Positions 16,601-19,036 of a DNA stretch of 19,036 nucleotides are shown in pieces. Each line of letters begins with the position of its first letter. Within the stretch, counting starts at the first letter, position 1. The notes below the pieces were generated by a model. It did no database searches. It worked only from the letters and a program-made list of their open reading frames with translations, and was not told the origin of the DNA. Source of the DNA: Clostridiales bacterium UBA1248 (GTDB lineage: Bacteria > Bacillota > Clostridia > Oscillospirales > CAG-272); NCBI GenBank assembly GCA_002308615.1, contig DBWC01000136.1, positions 1,929 to 20,964 of the forward strand. Direction: 5' to 3'. The position numbers and the translations under genes are program-made.

Positions 16601-17704
16601 TCGTCAAGCGTGTCGCTCAGCATAGAATCAACGCTGAATATCGTTGTTATGACGAAAAAGAAGGGCGTGACTTATACTCCGTCAGTCGCAACGGGCTCGC
16701 GCACCGTGCTGGCGGTAGCGTCCGACGGAACGGTTTACGGATGGGGCGCAAACGACTGCGGTCAGCTCGGCATAACCTCAAATACGGTAACAAAGCCCGT
16801 GCCGGTGTTCTCCGGCGCAGTAAAAGCGGTAATATCCATGGGCGGCACGGAGAGCGACGCGCCGATGGCGGCGGTGCTCACGCCGTCGGGAGCCGTATAT
16901 ACGACGGGCAACAATTCAAGCGGTCAGCTCGGCAGGACCGGAAATACGTATACGTTCGTAAAGCTGAATCTGGGATTTAAGGCAAAAGACGTATCCTGCG
17001 GCTTTGATCACCTTATCATAATCGCGGAAAACGGCGATATGTACGGTATAGGAAACAACGTGTACGGACAGCTCGGAACAGCGAATTTCGGCGGCAACGC
17101 GTCAAAGGCGCAGAAGCTTGATACCAAGGTAAAAATTGCGGCGGCGGGCAGACGCCATACGATATATATCAAGGAAGACGGTTCGCTGTACGTTTTAGGC
17201 GACAACCGCTGGAACAAATTCAAATCCGGCGCGTCTGAAACGCTTACGACGCCGCTCAAGCTCGGCGACGGATTCAGCTTCGTGTCGACCGGTCAGCATA
17301 ACGCGCTGGCGGTAAAAACGAACGGCGATCTGTATTATCTCGGCTGGCGCTCCGCAACGACGTTCAACGCCGGTGAAGCGATCGGTACGCCCGTAAAGAT
17401 AGCGTCAGGCATGAAGGAAGCGTATATCCAGGATGAGCATATCATAATGCTCGGCAGCGACGGCAAGCTCTACGGCTACGGCTTAAATAACTATAAACAG
17501 ATCAGCGTTGACGGACAGAACAAGAGCAGTCCTCAGTATATCATGGACGGCTGTGTCGGCGGCGGCGCCGGAACGCATTATTCCGCGGCGCTCAAATCCG
17601 ACGGCTCGCTCGTCCTATGGGGCAATAACTCAAACGGCGTCATCGGCAACGGTAAAAATTCGGATTCCTATACGTCCGCGTATACGGCAATAAAGCTGAA
17701 ATAG
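13628..17704 (+). CDS. CotH-kinase surface lipoprotein with LTD, chitobiase-like and RCC1-like domains
   Basis: A 1358-residue exported protein. The signal peptide ends in lipobox ITSC with Cys23, so it should be lipid-anchored outside the cell. Residues 24-213 are a Thr/Asp/Pro-rich linker. Residues 214 to about 395 (LLFRQVYGTG... FIELYN... LYNTSEYPLELKG) resemble a lamin-tail domain. About 410-460 resembles the chitobiase C-terminal domain (YYTTDGSDPRTNG). About 559-880 is a CotH kinase domain, with RNSGND, LRDAYM, NGEFWGVYNARERYD, DWPWNN (Asp777) and CDMDMG (Asp806, Asp808); CotH members phosphorylate Ser residues of spore or secreted proteins. About 932-1013 is a beta-rich module. Residues 1017-1358 are RCC1-like propeller repeats (YGWGANDCGQLG, YTTGNNSSGQLG, YGIGNNVYGQLG). 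ATG 13628 is chosen because the signal peptide begins there and AAAGGA lies 11 bases upstream; an in-frame upstream start at 13547 lies inside comF. The target is unknown. Confidence 0.88.
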   Translation: MKISKLLALILAAVMLLPFITSCDNTPTQTEDVTVTPVTGGSPDDTDATAAESQAGEESGADTRPSDTAESTTTDAQTDKSTDKGTDTVTDPLDDETTDEAQTAPVPDETETNTSDETIDPSVTANEDGTTANTPDETTNTSDTTSTADTDKTPDTTTPDVTTAPDTNAPDTTTAPDTTTAPDTTTVPDTTTVPDTTTAPETEPVAEEAAPKDLLFRQVYGTGLNNDTPARYSFIELYNTSEYPLELKGLAIYSYDADSKKYVSKEFPNVTLPASNSYLIRCAEAKGKQGAAYKSEGERLSVTYYDLEWNITLDNKEIQLIIADKGKSYGDVKASSASGAYVYFIATQTVTSDKNAAYGITKNKAAYRTSADEKYVLVDYKNAPASEIMDHAPMCLKGDLNGLASAAANVVSFSHEAGVYSDAFDLTLKAADGYTIYYTTDGSDPRTNGVKYTAPIKLEKSNNMLWGNLTKLCATLNGATNPRNVRQMGGRVIKAYATDGKSKKTQVATNTYFIGTKLTDYDTMFIALSLPGEEFLSSDKGIYHTQMADPFGTKQRRTAFAEIFEANGKRVSASYTEIALNGNGSLGFQAKSIRMYFKADAEPDYIGNPSKLKYDIFKGQARDGVTEFKRILLRNSGNDSSRSHLRDAYMQRLCSVLNVPTMAYRPTFLFINGEFWGVYNARERYDTKYFESHYGIPEEDFVMLESPSPLTTNGNGNTPYVVNDGNEGDEKPFHELVSYIENNDLSDDTKFKYVSDRLDVDNMIDFFVGSMYLANIDWPWNNIKVWRNKNANSKTHDTKWRFVFCDMDMGVGLETEINTNMFTYAIHDGTVAGRMFNRMLRNETFKEKFINRFYECAETVFDPSVAIPVLDEMYNGIKDIMQLHFNRWPGDGGSMNTFESQINSIKYFMNNRKAKTIAHMEAFFNIQQKRFSVTFDEDAATVKLGSSTISSGYCSNLKSTAKVTVSASAKSGYEVVGIRCTDAKGNIKTYTSSSVSLSIESTLNIVVMTKKKGVTYTPSVATGSRTVLAVASDGTVYGWGANDCGQLGITSNTVTKPVPVFSGAVKAVISMGGTESDAPMAAVLTPSGAVYTTGNNSSGQLGRTGNTYTFVKLNLGFKAKDVSCGFDHLIIIAENGDMYGIGNNVYGQLGTANFGGNASKAQKLDTKVKIAAAGRRHTIYIKEDGSLYVLGDNRWNKFKSGASETLTTPLKLGDGFSFVSTGQHNALAVKTNGDLYYLGWRSATTFNAGEAIGTPVKIASGMKEAYIQDEHIIMLGSDGKLYGYGLNNYKQISVDGQNKSSPQYIMDGCVGGGAGTHYSAALKSDGSLVLWGNNSNGVIGNGKNSDSYTSAYTAIKLK
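14135..14224 (+). repeat. Five 18-bp tandem repeats in the CotH-protein linker
   Basis: Units of the form CCCGATACCACGACGGCG repeat five times with one to three changes each, coding for PDTTTA or PDTTTV. They lie at the C-terminal end of the Thr-rich linker. The near identity at DNA level suggests recent expansion and possible length variation between strains. Confidence 0.9.
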
Positions 17705-17714
17705 AATAATAAGG

Positions 17715-17740
17715 AAAAGACCGCTTCGGCGGTCTTTTTT
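17715..17740 (+). terminator. Strong intrinsic terminator after the CotH-domain gene
   Basis: AAAAGACCGC (17715-17724), a TTCG tetraloop, and GCGGTCTTTT (17729-17738) followed by more T. It is 10 bases past the stop codon and is the first strong intrinsic terminator I see after the metK attenuator. Confidence 0.95.
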
Positions 17741-17742
17741 CG

Positions 17743-17791
17743 TTGCCTTCTCGGTTGGAGAAGCTTGCAGCGAAGCTGACGGATGAGGCAA
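17743..17791. repeat. 49-bp intergenic repeat-like element
   Basis: The ends TTGCCT (17743-17748) and AGGCAA (17786-17791) are inverted repeats. Inside, CTTCTC pairs with GAGAAG and GCTT with AAGC, so the element could fold as a small branched structure. The core GACGGATGAGG resembles an intergenic repeat I recall from clostridial genomes; this recollection is unverified. Confidence 0.55.
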
Positions 17792-17804
17792 TGCGGGGAC
17801 TTTT

Positions 17805-17940
17805 TGCGCTTCGCGCTTGGGGAGCCCCCGCCCCTCTCGTGAACCCCCATTGCAAAACAAGTTTGCAATGGGGAACCCCTCAACACGTCCCCTAAACCCC
17901 TCTGCCTCCCCCCCGTTCCCTCGATCAAAGATCGAGGGGG
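17805..17940. repeat. GC-rich intergenic repeat, copy 1
   Basis: It begins with TGCGCTTCGCGCTTGGGG (17805-17822), which recurs exactly at 18911-18928, and continues as C-rich sequence on this strand. Two strong hairpins lie within: CCCCATTGCAAA/TTTGCAATGGGG (17845-17873, 12-bp stem) and CCCTCGATC/GATCGAGGG (17918-17938, 9-bp stem). No convincing gene is present. The interval 17741-17993 holds only this and the preceding element. Confidence 0.65.
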
Positions 17941-17993
17941 CGCGCCCGAATACGCATAGCGGCGGTGAGTTTTATAAAAGTTTTTGAAAACTG

Positions 17994-18022
17994 TTGACAA
18001 ACGGGGAAAAGTGTGATATAGT
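17994..18022 (+). promoter_or_regulatory. Strong sigma-A-type promoter of the structured RNA
   Basis: A perfect TTGACA (17994-17999), a 17-base spacer, and TATAGT (18017-18022). The predicted start near 18029-18030 falls on the first base of the 18-base closing stem. It is the best promoter I see upstream of the small lipoprotein as well. Confidence 0.88.
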
Positions 18023-18028
18023 TAAATC

Positions 18029-18240
18029 AGCCAAACAAAACTTAATAATTTAAAACAAAAAGAAAGCCCGCATTTTAATGGGGGTTCTATGCTCCTTTTT
18101 TGTTTACACTATTTTGAATTTGGTAAAAATGCAGATTCACTTGGTGTAAACAAGGGTTTTCTTGTTGATATTAAGTTTTGTTTGGCGACAATTGGAGTCT
18201 GCGTTTTTCGGTGCGTCGACTTCGGTTGGCGCACTTTTTT
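18029..18240 (+). ncRNA. Candidate structured RNA of about 210 nt (leader or independent ncRNA)
   Basis: The RNA has a promoter at 17994-18022 and ends in a strong terminator at 18211-18240. P1: 18030-18047 pairs perfectly with 18169-18186 (18 bp). P2: 18056-18069 pairs with 18154-18167 (13 of 14, one G-T). P3: a small GCAT/ATGC hairpin (18070-18073 with 18089-18092). P4: TTGTTTACAC (18100-18109) pairs perfectly with GTGTAAACAA (18144-18153) and abuts P2. An inner TGAAT/ATTCA stem lies at 18115-18119 and 18135-18139. The overall shape is a long rod with a three-way junction. It is much more A/T rich than the genes nearby. I cannot match it to a known family: the S-box, T-box, tmRNA and SRP hallmark sequences are absent. 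A 6S-like RNA is conceivable but not supported. It could act in trans or as an attenuating leader of the lipoprotein gene. Confidence 0.7.
18211..18240 (+). terminator. Intrinsic terminator of the structured RNA
   Basis: GTGCGTCGAC (18211-18220), a TTCG loop, and GTTGGCGCAC (18225-18234) pair over all 10 positions, with two G-T wobbles, followed by six T residues. Only about 35 bases separate it from the first downstream ATG, and no promoter is visible in that gap. Confidence 0.92.
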
Positions 18241-18253
18241 ATTCACCGAAAAA

Positions 18254-18312
18254 ATCAGAAAGGAAAAAAACAAAAATGAAAACATCAGAAAGGAAAAAAC
18301 AAAAATGAAAAC
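18254..18312 (+). repeat. Tandem duplication of a ribosome site and start codon
   Basis: Two adjacent units of 30 and 29 bases (18254-18283 and 18284-18312) are identical except for one A in a homopolymer. Each contains AGAAAGGA and an ATGAAAAC start region. The two ATG codons are 29 bases apart and so in different frames. Confidence 0.9.
18276..18308 (+). CDS. Possible 10-codon upstream ORF (MKTSERKKQK)
   Basis: The ATG at 18276 lies in the first copy of the duplicated ribosome-site unit, with AAAGGA upstream. It reads ten codons, half of them Lys or Arg, and stops at the TGA at 18306-18308, which overlaps the lipoprotein ATG (18305-18307). It may be an accident of the duplication. If translated it would couple to, or compete with, the lipoprotein start. 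Confidence 0.4.
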   Translation: MKTSERKKQK

Positions 18313-18667
18313 ATCAATAAGGATTTTGACATCAATTTTAATTTTATCTCTTACCGTAATGTTCTTTGCCTCATGCGGCGCGTCTGTATCTGATAAAGAT
18401 ATTATCGGGACGTGGACAGGCGAATATGAGTACAAAGGCAGCACGTTCAATGTTGTGATCGTGTTTGAGTCAAGCGGAAAATACGCACGTGTCACGTACA
18501 AAAACGGAGAAACCAGTTCTTCCGAAAAAGGCGATTATGAAATAAGCGGAAATAAAATAACGATGTATGATTCGTCTGCGCTTGTTGAACATGGTAAGTC
18601 CACGTCTCTGACGTATAATAGCGGGAAACTGTCAAACAGCACTTATACGCTTACTAAATCCAAATAA
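18305..18667 (+). CDS. Small lipoprotein with lipocalin-like beta domain
   Basis: A 120-residue exported protein. The signal peptide MKTSIRILTSILILSLTVMF ends in lipobox FASC, so Cys24 would be lipidated and the protein anchored on the outer face of the membrane. The mature part begins DKDIIGTWTGEYEYKGSTF and consists of alternating beta strands (VVIVFESSGKYARVTY, GDYEISGNKITMYD, SLTYNSGKLSNSTYTLTKSK). This is the pattern of small lipocalin-like domains starting with IxGTW. Function is unknown. An open frame extends upstream to 18089, but that part crosses the structured RNA and its terminator, so I reject it as coding. Transcription probably depends on readthrough of the terminator at 18211-18240. 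Confidence 0.85.
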   Translation: MKTSIRILTSILILSLTVMFFASCGASVSDKDIIGTWTGEYEYKGSTFNVVIVFESSGKYARVTYKNGETSSSEKGDYEISGNKITMYDSSALVEHGKSTSLTYNSGKLSNSTYTLTKSK

Positions 18668-18696
18668 GTATTATTGCTGATCAAATATAGCAATAT

Positions 18697-18734
18697 AATC
18701 GGCGGACAACGCTAAACGTCCGCCGATTTCTTTT
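18697..18734 (+). terminator. Intrinsic terminator after the small lipoprotein
   Basis: AATCGGCGGAC (18697-18707) and GTCCGCCGATT (18718-18728) form a perfect 11-bp stem around a 10-base loop that can add an ACG/CGT step. TTTCTTTT follows. Confidence 0.9.
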
Positions 18735-18756
18735 ATGTTCCGACTTGTCGGAACAT
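18735..18756. promoter_or_regulatory. 22-bp near-perfect palindrome, possible operator
   Basis: ATGTTCCGAC and GTCGGAACAT flank a central TT. It is not followed by a T-run, so it is unlikely to be a terminator. Its right half overlaps a possible -35 box (TTGTCG, 18745-18750) spaced 17 bases from TATAGT (18768-18773). Confidence 0.5.
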
Positions 18757-18773
18757 CGCATTCGGCATATAGT
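18745..18773 (+). promoter_or_regulatory. Possible promoter with weak -35
   Basis: TTGTCG (four of six consensus bases) and TATAGT (five of six) are 17 bases apart. No ORF of useful size follows before the window ends. It would drive the hairpin-rich stretch to 18991. Confidence 0.4.
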
Positions 18774-18910
18774 ATTGTGGAAATAAAAAGCGCGGTCGGG
18801 CGGTGGGGGGGAACGCCGACCGCGGTGCTTCGCACAAGAAACGGTTAGATTTCCTGTCCGAATGCGCAGCGTTGCGAAAATGAAACTAAATAATAACGCT
18901 TTTCATAAAC
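18774..18910. other. Intergenic stretch with one strong GC hairpin
   Basis: CGCGGTCGGGCG (18791-18802) pairs with CGCCGACCGCG (18814-18824) with one bulged G, around an 11-base loop containing seven G. A small GTGC/GCAC hairpin follows. No gene is seen. Confidence 0.55.
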
Positions 18911-19036
18911 TGCGCTTCGCGCTTGGGGTTCCCCGCCCCCCCTTTCCACCCCAAACCCCGCCATCCCCCCGTTATCCAACGGGGCTTTTTTCCGCCTGCC
19001 GCGCGGACGACCCGAGGGGTTCCCCGTTGCGAACAG
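18911..19036. repeat. GC-rich intergenic repeat, copy 2 (runs off the window)
   Basis: It begins with the same 18 bases as copy 1 and continues GGGGTTCCCCGCCCCC, then C-rich sequence. The segment AGGGGTTCCCCGTTGCGAA near the end looks like the inverse of AATGGGGAACCCC in copy 1. Spacer sequence between the shared parts differs. Confidence 0.6.
18967..18991 (+). terminator. Terminator-like hairpin inside repeat copy 2
   Basis: CCCCGTT (18967-18973), loop ATCC, and AACGGGG (18978-18984), then C and six T. A good intrinsic terminator shape for a + strand transcript, although it lies within a repeat and may be incidental. Confidence 0.6.

Noticed and set aside
18030..18186. A MITE with 18-bp terminal inverted repeats
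   Set aside because: No target-site duplication is visible at the flanks, the inverted arm begins at the predicted transcription start, and inner helices plus a downstream terminator fit a structured RNA better. Not fully excluded without other copies.
18029..18240. Retron msr/msd RNA or CRISPR-associated RNA
   Set aside because: The outer inverted repeat invited the idea, but no reverse transcriptase, cas gene or repeat-spacer array is present nearby.
18089..18304. In-frame upstream extension of the small lipoprotein gene
   Set aside because: It would run through the structured RNA and its terminator, would bury the signal peptide inside the protein, and ends in a low-complexity Lys/Asn/Glu stretch produced by the duplicated ribosome site.

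Overview
The window reads as a chromosomal segment of a Gram-positive, probably clostridial (Bacillota) bacterium. The evidence is GGAGG-type ribosome sites with many TTG/GTG starts, consensus sigma-A-type promoters, an S-box (SAM-I) riboswitch before metK, a metK-recD2-comF gene order I associate with Clostridia, and lipobox-type lipoproteins. All genes I support are on the + strand. No tRNA, rRNA, CRISPR array, IS transposase or prophage gene is visible.

Region 1 (1-7079) is a tightly packed run of six genes: the end of an ABC ATPase, its FtsX-type permease, a DtxR/MntR-like metalloregulator, two complementary ABC half-transporters of the exporter fold, and a small SAM-dependent methyltransferase. 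The first half-transporter carries a DEATAFADPENE D-loop region, which I associate with the YbtP/IrtA group of siderophore transporters. With the metalloregulator next to it, a metal-responsive metallophore transport operon is the most economical reading, but it is inferred and drug or peptide export remains possible.

Region 2 (7080-8735) is a TetR-family regulator with a near-consensus promoter inside a large inverted repeat, then an overlapping palindrome cluster, then a related ABC half-transporter that stops inside its membrane domain. The rest of that transporter is absent. The regulator and its operators look intact while the target is broken.

Region 3 (8736-17740) looks like core chromosome with different codon habits (ATA for isoleucine becomes common). 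It holds a small multidrug-export family membrane protein, an S-box riboswitch with terminator, metK, recD2, comF and a 1358-residue surface lipoprotein that joins a lamin-tail-like domain, a chitobiase-like domain, a CotH kinase domain and an RCC1-like propeller. Apart from the riboswitch attenuator, no strong terminator is seen until 17715-17740, so metK, recD2, comF and the CotH protein may share SAM-controlled transcription.

Region 4 (17741-19036) is mostly non-coding. It has a repeat-rich GC block, then a strong promoter whose predicted start coincides with an 18-bp perfect closing stem of a roughly 210-nt structured RNA ending in a strong terminator. A small lipoprotein follows, whose ribosome site and start codon have been tandemly duplicated, creating a 10-codon upstream ORF. 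Beyond it lie a terminator, a 22-bp palindrome over a possible promoter, and another repeat copy. The structured RNA is the best candidate here for something undescribed.
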